Below are positions 1 through 10,346 of a stretch of 64,000 bases of DNA, piece by piece; position 1 is the first letter of the stretch, and each line of letters opens with the position of its first letter. A program made the position numbers and the translations under genes. A model generated the notes under the pieces. The model was not told where the DNA came from and did no database searches. It worked only from the letters and a program-made list of their open reading frames with translations. The DNA lies in contig NZ_JXQZ01000101.1 in NCBI RefSeq assembly GCF_000878135.1, positions 24,782 through 88,781 on the forward strand, written 5' to 3'. The stretch comes from Frigoribacterium sp. MEB024 (GTDB taxonomy: Bacteria; Actinomycetota; Actinomycetes; Actinomycetales; Microbacteriaceae).

Positions 1-235
1 CGTCGCTGGCCATGTTGGCGGGACCGGGCCCGGCCGGGCGGATGCTGTTCGTGATGACCAGGACGACGCCGACGACGATGGCGATCACCACGAGGGCGAG
101 GCCGCCCTGCAGCGCCCACTTGCCCGCGCGCTGGCGCCGCTTCTGCTTCTGGCGGGCGAGCTGGGCCTTCTGGCGGGCCGCCGCGCGCCGCTGGTTCTTG
201 GTCAACGACGAGTCGTCGGGATTCAGGTCAGTCAT
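1..235 (-). CDS. Membrane-anchored protein, N-terminal part (DsbA/thioredoxin-like family suspected), partial
   Basis: Only the first 78 codons are inside the window; the gene runs off the left edge. The ATG is at 235. The visible protein has a short acidic start, a strongly basic segment (about residues 14-36, many Arg, Lys and Gln) and one hydrophobic membrane span (about residues 39-62), followed by an extracytoplasmic Pro/Gly stretch. This signal-anchor arrangement is typical of actinobacterial membrane-tethered thioredoxin-fold (DsbA-like) oxidoreductases, but the catalytic domain lies outside the window, so the family call is inference. It is divergent from the ABC-transporter ATPase gene on its right. 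Confidence 0.6.
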   Translation of the reverse strand, partial: MTDLNPDDSSLTKNQRRAAARQKAQLARQKQKRRQRAGKWALQGGLALVVIAIVVGVVLVITNSIRPAGPGPANMASD

Positions 236-449
236 GGGGCTCCGGTGCGCGACGGCCTCGCATGGTCGCGTCGAGCGGGTGGTGGGGACGGTCGCCACGA
301 GTCGTGGCCACGAAACATGGTACGAGGCGAGCCTGGCAGAAGTCCGCCAGGCGCGGGCGAGAGAGGGTGGAGAAGAGGCGCTCCCGTGGCGATCCGAGAG
401 ATTTTCATGGCATGCTGATCGGTGGTGGTCACCGCAGACCTCTGAGGTT

Positions 450-471
450 GATCACCGTCCATTCACAACGG
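450..471 (+). promoter_or_regulatory. Possible degenerate PHO box upstream of ugpC
   Basis: Two adjacent 11-bp units, GATCACCGTCC and ATTCACAACGG, share the TCAC core and 11-bp spacing of the clear PHO box in front of pstS. They lie 38 bp upstream of the ugpC start, within the 273-bp divergent gap from 236 to 508. The match is weak and could be chance; nothing else recognisable was seen in the gap. Confidence 0.3.
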
Positions 472-508
472 ATCGTCCGGCACGTACCTGCCGGTGAAGG
501 AGAAGATC

Positions 509-1609
<1,101 letters not shown>

Positions 1610-1751
1610 CACCCCGTCGGGTCGGCCCGTCGAGTCCGGTCGGAGCATTCCTCCGATCGACCCGGCGGGCCGTCCCGCGTTCCGGCCCCGCGCCTCCTGA
1701 CCTCCCCCGCCGCCTCGCCTCAGGCGGCGCTCCCCCGCACGAGAGGCCCTC

Positions 1752-3044
1752 ATGCCCGACTCCCTGAACATCACCTCGGCCACGGCCGACCCGGCGCTTC
1801 TCGACCTGCCCTGGTCCCTGCCGCTCGACGAATGGCCCGACGAGGCCATCGCGACCCTGCCCAAGGGCATCTCGCGGCACCTGGTGCGCTTCGCGCACCT
1901 CAGCGGCTTCGTCATCGCGATCAAGGAGACGTCGGGCGAGATGGCTCGCGGCGAGTACGAGATGCTGCGCACGCTGCAGCGCATGGACATCCCGTGCGTC
2001 GATCCGCTCGCCGTCATCACCAACCGCCAGGACGCCGACGGGTCGCCGCTCAACCCGGTGCTCGTGACGCGGCACCTCAAGTTCTCGCTGCCGTACCGGG
2101 CGCTGTACTCGCAGACGTTGCGACCCGACACGGCCCGTCGCCTCGTCGACGCGCTGGCCCTGCTGCTAGTCCGGCTGCACATCATCGGCTTCTACTGGGG
2201 CGACGTGTCGCTGTCGAACACGCTGTTCCGCCGTGATGCCGGCGCGTTCGCCGCGTACCTCGTCGACGCCGAGACCGGCAAGCTCTACCCGGGCGGCCTC
2301 TCGAACGGCCAGCGCGAGAACGACCTCGAGGTCGCCCGCGTCAACATCGCCGGCGAGCTGCTCGACCTCGAGGCCGGCGGGCGCCTCGACGACAACCTCG
2401 ACCCGGTCGACGTCAGCAACGGCATCGTCGCCGCGTACCGCAGCCTCTGGACCGAGCTGACCGGTGCCGAGACCTTCGACAGCTCCGAACGCTGGCGCAT
2501 CAACGACCGCGTCGAGCGCCTGAACGACCTGGGCTTCGACATCGAAGAACTGGCGATCAAGACGGCCGAGGGCGGCAGCCAGGTCAAGATCCAGCCCAAG
2601 GTCGTCGACGCGGGGCACCACTCCCGCCGCCTGCTGCGACTCACCGGCCTCGACGTGGAGGAGAACCAGGCCCGTCGCCTGCTGAACGACCTCGACGCCT
2701 ACCGCATGCGCACCGACCAGTCGGACTCGGACGAAGAGATGATCGCCCACGAGTGGGCCTCGCGCGTCTTCGAACCCGTCGTGCGGTCGATCCCCCGTGA
2801 CCTGCGCGGACGGCTCGAACCGGCCGAGGTGTTCCACCAGCTGCTCGAGCACCGCTGGTACCAGTCGCAGGCCGAGAACCGCGACGTGCCCATCGCCGAG
2901 GCCCTCACCTCGTACATCAACGACGTGTTGCGACACCGTCGCGACGAGCAGATGGTGATCGAGCCGGCGACCGAGTCGATCACGCTGCCCGAGGCCGCCC
3001 AGCTCGAGGCCGACGCCGACGAGGACTGGCGCAGCAAGGTCTGA
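1752..3044 (+). CDS. DUF4032 domain protein, kinase-like fold
   Basis: The 430-residue protein matches the actinobacterial DUF4032 family, which is distantly related to lipopolysaccharide/Rio-type kinases. The sequence around residues 149-158 (WGDVSLSNTL) resembles a kinase catalytic loop (D followed by N five residues on), and VDAETG at about 171-176 occupies the place of the metal-binding DFG motif. The C-terminal half carries the family's own DUF4032 region. A substrate is not known and kinase activity is inference. The gene is preceded by a 142-bp gap that contains one copy of the dispersed CGCGCCTCCT motif at 1689, and is followed by a hairpin at 3053-3087. Confidence 0.85.
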   Translation: MPDSLNITSATADPALLDLPWSLPLDEWPDEAIATLPKGISRHLVRFAHLSGFVIAIKETSGEMARGEYEMLRTLQRMDIPCVDPLAVITNRQDADGSPLNPVLVTRHLKFSLPYRALYSQTLRPDTARRLVDALALLLVRLHIIGFYWGDVSLSNTLFRRDAGAFAAYLVDAETGKLYPGGLSNGQRENDLEVARVNIAGELLDLEAGGRLDDNLDPVDVSNGIVAAYRSLWTELTGAETFDSSERWRINDRVERLNDLGFDIEELAIKTAEGGSQVKIQPKVVDAGHHSRRLLRLTGLDVEENQARRLLNDLDAYRMRTDQSDSDEEMIAHEWASRVFEPVVRSIPRDLRGRLEPAEVFHQLLEHRWYQSQAENRDVPIAEALTSYINDVLRHRRDEQMVIEPATESITLPEAAQLEADADEDWRSKV

Positions 3045-3052
3045 GGACGCAG

Positions 3053-3087
3053 GAGGCGCGGGCCGGCACCCAGCCGACCCGCGCCTC
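3053..3087. terminator. Bidirectional terminator hairpin containing the dispersed motif
   Basis: GAGGCGCGGG at 3053-3062 pairs with CCCGCGCCTC at 3078-3087, with an extra inner CCGGC/GCCG pairing. It lies between two converging genes (the DUF4032 gene and rlmB). The left arm is an exact copy of the AGGAGGCGCG motif and the right arm a one-base variant. Confidence 0.7.
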
Positions 3088-3117
3088 GTCGAGACCCCGC
3101 GTCTCGCGGGTGCCCGC

Positions 3118-4164
3118 CTACTTCTTCTTGCGCTCGGCGCGCAGCTTCGAGATCTCGTACAGCGTGACCGAGGCCGCGATGCCGGCGTTCAGCGACTCGA
3201 CGGCACCGGTGATCGGCACCGACACGATCGCGTCGCAGGTCTCGGCGACGATGCGCGACAGGCCTTTGCCCTCGCTGCCGACGACGACCACGATCGGGCG
3301 ATCGGCGAGCTCGAGGCCGGGCAGCATGACGTCGCCGTCACCGTCGAGGCCCACGACGAACACGCCCTGCTCTTTGAACGACTTGAGGGTCTGCGTCAGG
3401 TTCGACGCCATCGCGACGGGGATGCGCGCGGCCGCACCGGCCGAGGTCTTCCAGGCCGATGCCGTCAGGCCGACCGAACGACGCTGCGGGACGATGACGC
3501 CCTGCCCGCCGAACGCGGCGACCGATCGGATGATCGCCCCGAGGTTGCGCGGGTCGGTGATGCCGTCGAGTGCGACGAAGAGCGGCTTCTGCTGACGCTT
3601 GACCGCGGCCTCGAGCATGTCGACGGGGTGTGCGTACTCGTACGGCGGCACCTTGAGCGCGACGCCCTGGTGCACGGAGTCGTGCCCGGTGATGCGGTCG
3701 AGCTCGGGGCGCATGACCTCGAGGATCGGCAGGCCGCGACGGGTGGCGAGCTGCAGGATCTCTTTCGTGCGCTCGTCCATCTCGATGCGGGCGGCGATGT
3801 AGAGGGTCGTCGCCGGGATGCGCGTCCGGAGGGCCTCGACGACCGAGTTGCGACCGGTGACCATCTCGTGGTCGTCGGCCGACTTCGGGCGACGTCGGGG
3901 TGCATCGGGCCCGCCGCGACCGGCGATGGGCGACCCGGCACGGGGGCCGGCTCCGCCACGACCGCGCGCCGCCTCGAGCCGGTCGCGCGCCGCCTTGGCC
4001 TTGCCCGCGGGGTGGTACGGGCGGTCCTCGGCCGCCGGAGTGGGCTTCTTGCCCTCGAGCGCCTGGCGCCCCTGTCCGCCGCTGCCGACCTGCTTGCCCT
4101 TGCTGCCCTGACGCACGGCACTGCTGCCGGGACGGCCCTTGCGTGCTCCGCTGGTGTTCTTCAC
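3118..4164 (-). CDS. rlmB: 23S rRNA (guanosine-2'-O-)-methyltransferase RlmB / TrmH family
   Basis: SPOUT-fold methyltransferase that methylates a ribose 2'-OH in 23S rRNA. All three SpoU motifs are present: NLGAIIRS, GSEGKGL and SLNAGIAASV, the last two forming the trefoil-knot SAM site. A substrate-binding domain (about residues 90-170) precedes them. The first 85 or so residues are a basic, Gly/Lys/Arg-rich extension common in actinobacterial homologues. The GTG at 4164 overlaps the cysS stop by four bases (GTGA) and has GGAG nine bases upstream, so I prefer it over an in-frame TTG at 4179. It is the last gene of the carD-ispDF-cysS-rlmB operon, an order seen widely in actinobacteria. Confidence 0.94.
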   Translation of the reverse strand: MKNTSGARKGRPGSSAVRQGSKGKQVGSGGQGRQALEGKKPTPAAEDRPYHPAGKAKAARDRLEAARGRGGAGPRAGSPIAGRGGPDAPRRRPKSADDHEMVTGRNSVVEALRTRIPATTLYIAARIEMDERTKEILQLATRRGLPILEVMRPELDRITGHDSVHQGVALKVPPYEYAHPVDMLEAAVKRQQKPLFVALDGITDPRNLGAIIRSVAAFGGQGVIVPQRRSVGLTASAWKTSAGAAARIPVAMASNLTQTLKSFKEQGVFVVGLDGDGDVMLPGLELADRPIVVVVGSEGKGLSRIVAETCDAIVSVPITGAVESLNAGIAASVTLYEISKLRAERKKK

Positions 4165-5579
4165 TGTTCGAGGCTCCAATGCGACCCGCTGGGGGTGTCT
4201 TCGATGGTGATGCCGGCGCCCGTCAGGACGCCTCTGATCTCGTCGGCCCGCGAGAAGTCGCGATCGGCCCGGGCTTGCTGGCGTTCGGCCAAGAGTACGT
4301 CGACGAGCGCGCCGAGCGCACGGTGCGCGTCGACCTCGTCACCGGCACGCCACTCGGGCGCGGTCGGGTCGATGCCGAGCACGGCCACCATGGCGGCCAC
4401 GTGCTGCCAGGAGCGCGCGGCGGTGTCGAGGTCGCCGTCGTCGAGGGCCACGTTGCCTGCCCGCACCGTGTCGTGCAGCACGGCCACGGCCTGGGGGACG
4501 TTGAGGTCGTCGTCCATCGCCTCGCCGAACTCGTCGGGCACGACGCGGGCACCGACCCCGGCGAAGCGCGTGTCGGCGAGACGGCGCTGAGCCCGCTCGA
4601 GGAACGTCTCGACGCGGTCGAGGGCTGCCTCGGCCTCGAGCAGGGCGCCCTCGTGGTAGTCGATGGTCGACCGGTAGTGCGCGACGCTGAAGAAGTAGCG
4701 CACGACCACGGGCCGGGCCTGCGCCAGGAAGTCGGCGGCGAAGATCGAGTTGCCGAGGGACTTCGACATCTTCTGGCCCTCGACGGCGACGAGGCCGTTG
4801 TGCATCCAGTACGAGGCGAAGCCCATGCCGGCCGCGGTCGACTGCGCCAGCTCGTTCTCGTGGTGAGGGAACCGGAGGTCGAGCCCGCCGCCGTGGATGT
4901 CGAACGCCTCGCCGAGGTAGCGGGCAGACATCGCCGAGCACTCGATGTGCCAGCCGGGTCTTCCCTCGCCCCAGGGCGAGGCCCACGAGGCGGACTCGGG
5001 CTCGTCGGCCTTGTGGCCTTTCCACAGCGCGAAGTCGCGGGAGTCGCGCTTGCCCCGCGGGTCGGCGTCGGCCGCGGGTGCCATGTCGTCGATCGACTGG
5101 TTGGTCAGGGCACCGTAGGTCGGCCAGGCGGCGGTGTCGAAGTAGACGTCGCCCGAGCCGTCGGGGGCGACGTAGGCGTGCCCCTTCTCGAGCAGCGTCG
5201 TGATGATCTGCTGCATCTCGCTGACGCTGGCGGTCGCCCGGGGCTCGTAGGTCGGCGGCAGGATGCCGAGCGCCTGGTAGCCGGCGGTGAACTCGAGTTC
5301 GTAGCGGTAGGCGCGCGCCCACCACTCTTCGGTCGTGTCGGCGGCCAACGCGAGGATCTTGTCGTCGATGTCGGTGACGTTGCGCACGAGGGTGACGTCG
5401 AGGCCACGGTAGGTGAACCAGCGCCGCCAGAGGTCGTAGACCAGAGCCGAGCGCAGGTGCCCGATGTGGGGCGACGACTGGACGGTGGGTCCGCAGACGT
5501 ACAGCCCCACCTGGCCGGGCACGAGCGGGACGAAGTCGACGAGCGTCTGCTGACGGGAGTCGTAGAGCCTGATGGTCAC
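4161..5579 (-). CDS. cysS: Cysteine--tRNA ligase
   Basis: Class I aminoacyl-tRNA synthetase of 472 residues, normal length. The nucleotide-binding HIGH signature is PHIGHLRS near residues 37-44, directly after the zinc-ligand Cys in YVCGPTVQ; further zinc ligands are in the segment with [14 protein letters not shown]. The KMSKS loop ([10 protein letters not shown]) is present. The GTG start at 5579 overlaps the ispDF stop by four bases, and its own stop overlaps rlmB by four bases, so the three genes are translationally coupled. Confidence 0.97.
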   Translation of the reverse strand: MTIRLYDSRQQTLVDFVPLVPGQVGLYVCGPTVQSSPHIGHLRSALVYDLWRRWFTYRGLDVTLVRNVTDIDDKILALAADTTEEWWARAYRYELEFTAGYQALGILPPTYEPRATASVSEMQQIITTLLEKGHAYVAPDGSGDVYFDTAAWPTYGALTNQSIDDMAPAADADPRGKRDSRDFALWKGHKADEPESASWASPWGEGRPGWHIECSAMSARYLGEAFDIHGGGLDLRFPHHENELAQSTAAGMGFASYWMHNGLVAVEGQKMSKSLGNSIFAADFLAQARPVVVRYFFSVAHYRSTIDYHEGALLEAEAALDRVETFLERAQRRLADTRFAGVGARVVPDEFGEAMDDDLNVPQAVAVLHDTVRAGNVALDDGDLDTAARSWQHVAAMVAVLGIDPTAPEWRAGDEVDAHRALGALVDVLLAERQQARADRDFSRADEIRGVLTGAGITIEDTPSGSHWSLEQ

Positions 5580-6886
5580 GTGATCAGCCTATTTGACGCG
5601 GCTTCTGCCGTGTCGCCGGTGGATGACCCCTCGCGCGTGACGAGCGCCGTCGCGATCACGGCCACGCCCTCGCCGCGGCCGGTGAAGCCGAGCCCGTCGG
5701 TCGTCGTGGCCGACACGCTGACCGGGGCACCCACCACGCGGGTCAGCCCGTCCTGCATCTCGACGCGACGGGACGACAGCCGGGGGCGGTTGCCGATCAC
5801 CTGGACGGCGACGTTGACCGGTGCGGCCCCCGCCGCCGCGAGCAGCTCGAGGGTGGCCGTGAGGAAGACGTCGCCGGACGCCCCGGCGAACCGGGGGTCG
5901 TCGGTGCCGAAGCTCGACCCGATGTCGCCGAGACCCGCGGCCGAGAGCAGGGCGTCGACGATGGCGTGGGCGACCGCGTCGCCGTCGCTGTGGCCCGCGA
6001 GGCCCGCCTCGCCCGGGAAGTGCAGCAGCCCGAGGTGCATCGGCTGGGCCGCGTCGAACGCGTGGACGTCGGTGCCGACCCCGGTCAGGAGGCGCGGGCC
6101 GGGTCGACCGGGCGTCTCGCGCCCCGGCCCGCTCGCGTCGCTCTCGGCGACGATCGTCTCGGCCCGACGGAGGTCCCACGGGGTGGTGATCTTGAAGGCC
6201 ACCGGGTCGCCCGCCACGATGCGGACGCGGTGGCCGGCGGCGGCGAAGAGCGCCGCGTCGTCCGTGTGCTCGACGGACGCCGCCGCGTAGGCGTCGTCTA
6301 GGGCGCCTCGGGGGAAACCCTGCGGCGTCTGCATGGCGACGAGTTCGCTGCGGTCGACGGTGTCGACGACGAAGGCGGCGTCACCGTCGACGCGTTTGAT
6401 CGTGTCGGTGACCGGCAGGCCCGGCACGACGCCGTCGCCGGTCGCCTCGACGGTCGTGGCGACCAGGTCGAACTGGGCGGTGGGGGTGAACGGCCGGGCG
6501 CAGTCGTGGACCAGCACCGTCTCGACGTCGGGTCCCAGGGCCGTCAGACCGGCCGCGACGGACTGCTGTCGCGTGACACCGCCCACGACGACGGAGGCGT
6601 AGCCGCGGGCCGGGCCGGCGACGGCGTCGACGAGGGCGCGGGACTCGGCGACGAGAGCCTCGGGCACGACGACGACGACCTGCGTCGGGACGACCGACGC
6701 GAAGACGGCGTCGAGAGAGCGTTCGAGGATGCTGCGTCCGGCCACCTCGACGAAGGCCTTGGGCCTGCCGAGGGCGAGGCGCGTGCCACTGCCGGCCGCA
6801 ACGACGACGACCGCCCGACCGACTCCGGACGGGGTGTGGACCCCACCGTCGTCGACCGAGCGGTCGTCGGGAGTGCTAGGACGCAA
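5576..6886 (-). CDS. ispDF: Bifunctional IspD/IspF (MEP pathway cytidylyltransferase and cyclodiphosphate synthase)
   Basis: The 436-residue protein fuses two consecutive activities of non-mevalonate isoprenoid synthesis. The N-terminal half is IspD, with the nucleotide-binding [16 protein letters not shown] segment; it makes 4-diphosphocytidyl-methylerythritol. The C-terminal half (from about residue 275) is IspF, with metal ligands in GTDVHAF and [18 protein letters not shown] linker of about 30 residues joins them. I see no ATG or GTG at the start; a TTG at 6886 with GAGG just upstream, overlapping the end of carD, is the best choice. A copy of the dispersed motif (6087-6096) encodes part of the inter-domain linker. 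Confidence 0.95.
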   Translation of the reverse strand: MRPSTPDDRSVDDGGVHTPSGVGRAVVVVAAGSGTRLALGRPKAFVEVAGRSILERSLDAVFASVVPTQVVVVVPEALVAESRALVDAVAGPARGYASVVVGGVTRQQSVAAGLTALGPDVETVLVHDCARPFTPTAQFDLVATTVEATGDGVVPGLPVTDTIKRVDGDAAFVVDTVDRSELVAMQTPQGFPRGALDDAYAAASVEHTDDAALFAAAGHRVRIVAGDPVAFKITTPWDLRRAETIVAESDASGPGRETPGRPGPRLLTGVGTDVHAFDAAQPMHLGLLHFPGEAGLAGHSDGDAVAHAIVDALLSAAGLGDIGSSFGTDDPRFAGASGDVFLTATLELLAAAGAAPVNVAVQVIGNRPRLSSRRVEMQDGLTRVVGAPVSVSATTTDGLGFTGRGEGVAVIATALVTREGSSTGDTAEAASNRLIT

Positions 6887-7358
6887 GGACCTCGTCGAGG
6901 ACGCTCGACGCCTTCTCTTCGTCGGTCTTCTCGGCGAGCGCGAGCTCGCTGATCAGGATCTGACGAGCCTTGGCGAGCATGCGCTTCTCGCCGGCCGAGA
7001 GGCCACGGTCCTGATCGCGACGCCAGAGGTCGCGGACGACCTCGGACACCTTGATGACGTCACCGCTGGCGAGCTTCTCGAGGTTCGCCTTGTAGCGGCG
7101 CGACCAGTTGGTCGGCTCTTCGGTGAAGGGGGCGCGGAGCACGTCGAAGACGCGGTCCAGACCTTCTTTGCCGATGACGTCTCGCACGCCGACCAGGTCG
7201 ACGTTGTCTGCGGGTACTTCGATGGTCAGATCACCCTGGGTGACGCGAAGCTTGAGGTACAGCTTCTCTTCGCCCTTGATGATCCGCTTCTTGACTTCTG
7301 AAATTGTCGCTGCCCCGTGATGCGGGTATACGACGGTCTCGCCGACCTCGAACTGCAT
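6876..7358 (-). CDS. carD: CarD family RNA-polymerase-binding transcription factor
   Basis: The 160-residue protein begins with the CarD/Mfd RNA-polymerase-interaction domain ([17 protein letters not shown]), and the C-terminal helical DNA-binding domain follows ([12 protein letters not shown] onward). In mycobacteria CarD stabilises open promoter complexes at rRNA and many other promoters. The ATG at 7358 has a GGAG site about 10 bases upstream. It heads the operon carD-ispDF-cysS-rlmB and is divergent from a lipoprotein gene; both promoters must lie in 7359-7494. Confidence 0.96.
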   Translation of the reverse strand: MQFEVGETVVYPHHGAATISEVKKRIIKGEEKLYLKLRVTQGDLTIEVPADNVDLVGVRDVIGKEGLDRVFDVLRAPFTEEPTNWSRRYKANLEKLASGDVIKVSEVVRDLWRRDQDRGLSAGEKRMLAKARQILISELALAEKTDEEKASSVLDEVLAS

Positions 7359-7494
7359 GAATCAGGCTCCATTCTGCGACACCCAGGATACCATAAGCAG
7401 TCGTTGGTAAGGCTGCCCTAAGGAACCGACCCCCGCGGGCGCGGATAAGCTGGACCACGTACGTTTGTCGTGACGCTGATCCTGGAGGACACCT

Positions 7495-8091
7495 GTGCGA
7501 GCCCCAACCCTGAAGTCGCGCGGCTTGACGACGCGGCTCGTCTCGGCCGCCGCCGTCGGTGCCGTGGTCGTCCTGACCGCCGCCGGGTGCAACTTCATCA
7601 GCCCGCAGGCCACCACCAAGCAGTACGACGCGAGCGACGGCACGAGCGTCAACGTCGGCGACATCCAGGTGCGCAACGCGATCGCCCTCACCGCCAGCGA
7701 GGGCGACGGCGGCACCGCCAGCCTCAGCATGGTCGTGCTCAACACGAGCGACGAGGCCGCCGAGGTCTCGTTCGAGTACCCCACGACCTCGGGCAAGAAG
7801 ACCCAGACCGTCGAGGTCGACGGCTCGTCGCAGGTCTCGCTGGGCACCGAGCCCGGCCAGGACCAGTTCCTCATGGAGTCCCTCGACTCCGACCCGGGTG
7901 CCCTCGTGACGATCTTCGTCCAGTACGGCACCGAGACCGGCAAGTCGTTCGTCGTGCCCGTGCTCACCGGTGCACTGGGCGAGTACGCCACCCTGCTGCC
8001 GTCGCCCACACCGTCCCGCGACGCCGCGCCGTCGTCGACACCCCTGCCCGAGGCGACCGAGCAAGCGCCGTCCTCGTCGCCGACGCCGTAG
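7495..8091 (+). CDS. Small exported lipoprotein of unknown function
   Basis: The 198-residue product has a lipoprotein signal peptide: basic start, hydrophobic core, and lipobox LTAAGC with the lipidated Cys at residue 32. The mature part is a single beta-rich domain and ends in a Ser/Pro/Thr-rich tail of about 30 residues. I do not recognise an enzymatic motif. It starts with GTG, preceded by a strong GGAGG site, and is divergent from carD. A very stable terminator follows. Confidence 0.85.
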   Translation: MRAPTLKSRGLTTRLVSAAAVGAVVVLTAAGCNFISPQATTKQYDASDGTSVNVGDIQVRNAIALTASEGDGGTASLSMVVLNTSDEAAEVSFEYPTTSGKKTQTVEVDGSSQVSLGTEPGQDQFLMESLDSDPGALVTIFVQYGTETGKSFVVPVLTGALGEYATLLPSPTPSRDAAPSSTPLPEATEQAPSSSPTP

Positions 8092-8109
8092 CGTCCCTCC
8101 CCCGTCAGC

Positions 8110-8149
8110 CGAGAGGCCCGGCCCGCCGTGTGCGGTGCCGGGCCTCTCG
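8110..8149. terminator. Bidirectional terminator hairpin
   Basis: A perfect 13-bp stem, CGAGAGGCCCGGC at 8110-8122 and GCCGGGCCTCTCG at 8137-8149, closes a 14-base loop. It separates the converging lipoprotein and regX3 genes. An exact copy of the dispersed motif (CGCGCCTCCT, 8164-8173) follows. Confidence 0.85.
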
Positions 8150-8219
8150 CGTCCGACGCGCACCGCGCCTCCTGGGCTCTCGACGTGGTCGGAGCGGGCC
8201 GTCGGCCCGTGCCCCGGGG

Positions 8220-8900
8220 TCAGGCCTCGATGCGGTAGCCGAGGCCGCGCACGGTGACGAGCGCCTTCGGCTCGGACGGTACGGCCTCGATCTTCGAGCG
8301 GATGCGCTTGATGTGCACGTCGAGGGTCTTCGTGTCGCCGAAGTAGTCCGACCCCCAGACCCGGTCGATCAACTGACCACGCGTGAGCACGCGCCCGGCG
8401 TTGCGCATGAGCAGTTCGAGCAGCTCGAACTCCTTGAGGGGCATGGCGACGTCGTCGCCGCGGACCGTCACGACGTGACGCTCGACGTCCATGCGGATGT
8501 CGCCTGCCTCGAGCATCGAGTCGGACAGGTCGTCGGGGTCGACGCGGCGGCGCAGCACGGCCCGGATGCGGGCGAGCAGCTCTCGGGTCGAGTACGGCTT
8601 CGTGACGTAGTCGTCGGCACCCAGCTCGAGGCCGACCACGATGTCCACCTCGCTGTCCTTGGCGGTGAGCATGACGATCGGCACCTGGGACTTGGTGCGG
8701 ATCACGCGGCAGACCTCGGTGCCCGGGATGCCGGGGAGCATGAGGTCGAGCAGCACGAGGTCTGCTCCGGTCTTGTCGAACGCGGTGACGGCGGCGGGGC
8801 CGTCCTCGGCGACGCTCACCTGGTAGCCCTCGCGTTGCAGGATGTAGGCGAGGGGCTCGCTGAGGGACTCTTCGTCCTCGACGATCAAGATGTGGGTCAT
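8220..8900 (-). CDS. regX3: Two-component response regulator RegX3 (phosphate)
   Basis: The 226-residue OmpR/PhoB-type regulator has a receiver domain with the acidic pocket EDEE, the phosphorylated Asp in LLDLMLPG (about residue 52) and the conserved Lys in TKPYS. A winged-helix DNA-binding domain follows (about residues 130-226). It lies 13 bp downstream of senX3 in the same operon and next to phoU, the standard actinobacterial arrangement for the phosphate-starvation system. PHO-box-like repeats near phoU and pstS are its probable targets. Confidence 0.95.
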   Translation of the reverse strand: MTHILIVEDEESLSEPLAYILQREGYQVSVAEDGPAAVTAFDKTGADLVLLDLMLPGIPGTEVCRVIRTKSQVPIVMLTAKDSEVDIVVGLELGADDYVTKPYSTRELLARIRAVLRRRVDPDDLSDSMLEAGDIRMDVERHVVTVRGDDVAMPLKEFELLELLMRNAGRVLTRGQLIDRVWGSDYFGDTKTLDVHIKRIRSKIEAVPSEPKALVTVRGLGYRIEA

Positions 8901-8913
8901 CGGGTCTCCATGG

Positions 8914-10116
8914 TCATCGTGTCTCCTGGTGCTCTGGTGCCGAGGCGGCCGTGGTGGGGATCGAGCGGGTGACGGGGTCGACGTCCGCGGCCGGGAGGCG
9001 CAGGGTGAAGGTCGAGCCCTTGCCGACCTGCGACCAGACCCGCACGTCGCCGCCGTGGTTCTGCACCACGTGCTTGACGATGGCGAGCCCGAGACCCGTG
9101 CCGCCGGTCCGTCGAGACCGGGCCGGGTCGACCCGGTAGAACCGCTCGAAGACCCGGTCGAGCTCGTCGTCGGGGATGCCGTAGCCCTGGTCGGTCACGG
9201 AGACCTCGACGACCCCGCCCGTGTCGACCGTGGCCCCGATGCCGACCCGCGACCCGTCGGGCGAGTAGTTGATGGCGTTCGCGACGAGGTTGTCGACGGC
9301 CGTGACGAGCATCGCCTGGTCGCCGATCACGTGCGCGTGCTTGCCGCCCCGGACGACGAGGTCGATGCCCCGCGCCTCGGCACCCACGCGGTTGCGGTCG
9401 ACGGCGGTGTCGACCACGGTGCGGACGTCGACCGAGTCGCTGGTCTCGAGGGCGTCGGTCGCCTGAAGGCGCGACAACTCGATGATGTCCTGGGTGAGGC
9501 GACCGAGCCGGCCGGCCTCACGAGTCAGGCGGGCCGCGAAGTGACGCACCTGCTCGGGATCGGCCGACGCGGACTCGAGCGCCTCGGCGAGCAGGCCGAC
9601 GGCGCCGATGGGCGTCTTGAGTTCGTGGCTGATGTTGGCGACGAAGTCACGGCGCATGTCGTCGAGCCGACGCCCCTCGGTGCGGTCCTCGGCGAGCACC
9701 AGCACGAATCGCCCACCGAGTGCCGCGGCCCGCACGTGCACGGCGATGGTGGCCTCGCTGCCGGGCAGGCGCGGCAGCGTGAGTTCTTCGACCACGGGGT
9801 CGCCGTGCCGTCGCACCGCGTCGACGATCGTCTCGACCTCGGGGTGGACGAGGTGCTGCTGGGCCGAGACCAGTCCGAGCTGGCGCGCCGCGGCCGAGGC
9901 CTTGAGCACGTTGCCCGACGGGTCGACCACGAGGCCCGCCGACTCGAGCGCGTCGAGCACGGCGTCGATGCCGTCGGGCAGGGCGACGTCGACGAGTGCC
10001 GCGGCGCGAACGGCTCGTCGGTGGGCCGAGACGACGACCACCACGATCGCGGCGCCGACGACGACCCCGAAGGCCAGCGACAACGGCACCAGCCAGGCGG
10101 ATTCCATGTCGTTCAC
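8914..10116 (-). CDS. senX3: Sensor histidine kinase SenX3 (phosphate)
   Basis: The 400-residue kinase has one N-terminal membrane span (about residues 9-30), a PAS-like sensor segment, a dimerisation/phosphoacceptor domain with H-box ISHELKTP, and an ATPase domain with N-box DNLVANAINYS and the G-box segments DQGYGIP and GTGLGLAI. This is the SenX3/PhoR family, which signals phosphate limitation together with PhoU and the Pst transporter. A GTG at 10116 is used; an ATG at 10107 is equally possible. It is divergent from phoU, with the PHO-like repeats in between. Confidence 0.94.
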   Translation of the reverse strand: MNDMESAWLVPLSLAFGVVVGAAIVVVVVSAHRRAVRAAALVDVALPDGIDAVLDALESAGLVVDPSGNVLKASAAARQLGLVSAQQHLVHPEVETIVDAVRRHGDPVVEELTLPRLPGSEATIAVHVRAAALGGRFVLVLAEDRTEGRRLDDMRRDFVANISHELKTPIGAVGLLAEALESASADPEQVRHFAARLTREAGRLGRLTQDIIELSRLQATDALETSDSVDVRTVVDTAVDRNRVGAEARGIDLVVRGGKHAHVIGDQAMLVTAVDNLVANAINYSPDGSRVGIGATVDTGGVVEVSVTDQGYGIPDDELDRVFERFYRVDPARSRRTGGTGLGLAIVKHVVQNHGGDVRVWSQVGKGSTFTLRLPAADVDPVTRSIPTTAASAPEHQETR

Positions 10117-10179
10117 AGTAGTGACCCCCCGGTGGGTGCATGAACGGGAGGTCGTCCCATCCGCTGTACTTTGGTCAGA

Positions 10180-10212
10180 GTTCAGGCGGTGATCACCGGT
10201 CGTTAACCTTCA
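10180..10212. promoter_or_regulatory. Degenerate PHO-box array between senX3 and phoU
   Basis: Three consecutive 11-bp units, GTTCAGGCGGT, GATCACCGGTC and GTTAACCTTCA, share the G-T-T/A-C/A-A heads at exact 11-bp spacing. The same architecture is seen upstream of pstS. It is positioned for autoregulation of senX3-regX3 and phoU by RegX3. Elsewhere in the 230-bp gap (10117-10346) I see nothing definite. Confidence 0.5.
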
Positions 10213-10346
10213 CCGGAGAGCATCGTCGGGACTGTGCGGGCGACTCTGCCCCCACGTCACGAGCCGAGCGTGCGTCCCGCACGTCGCTCACAGCCACCGT
10301 GCTCCCAGGGCCACCGAGCCCCCACGACGAGAGGGTCGAACACGAC

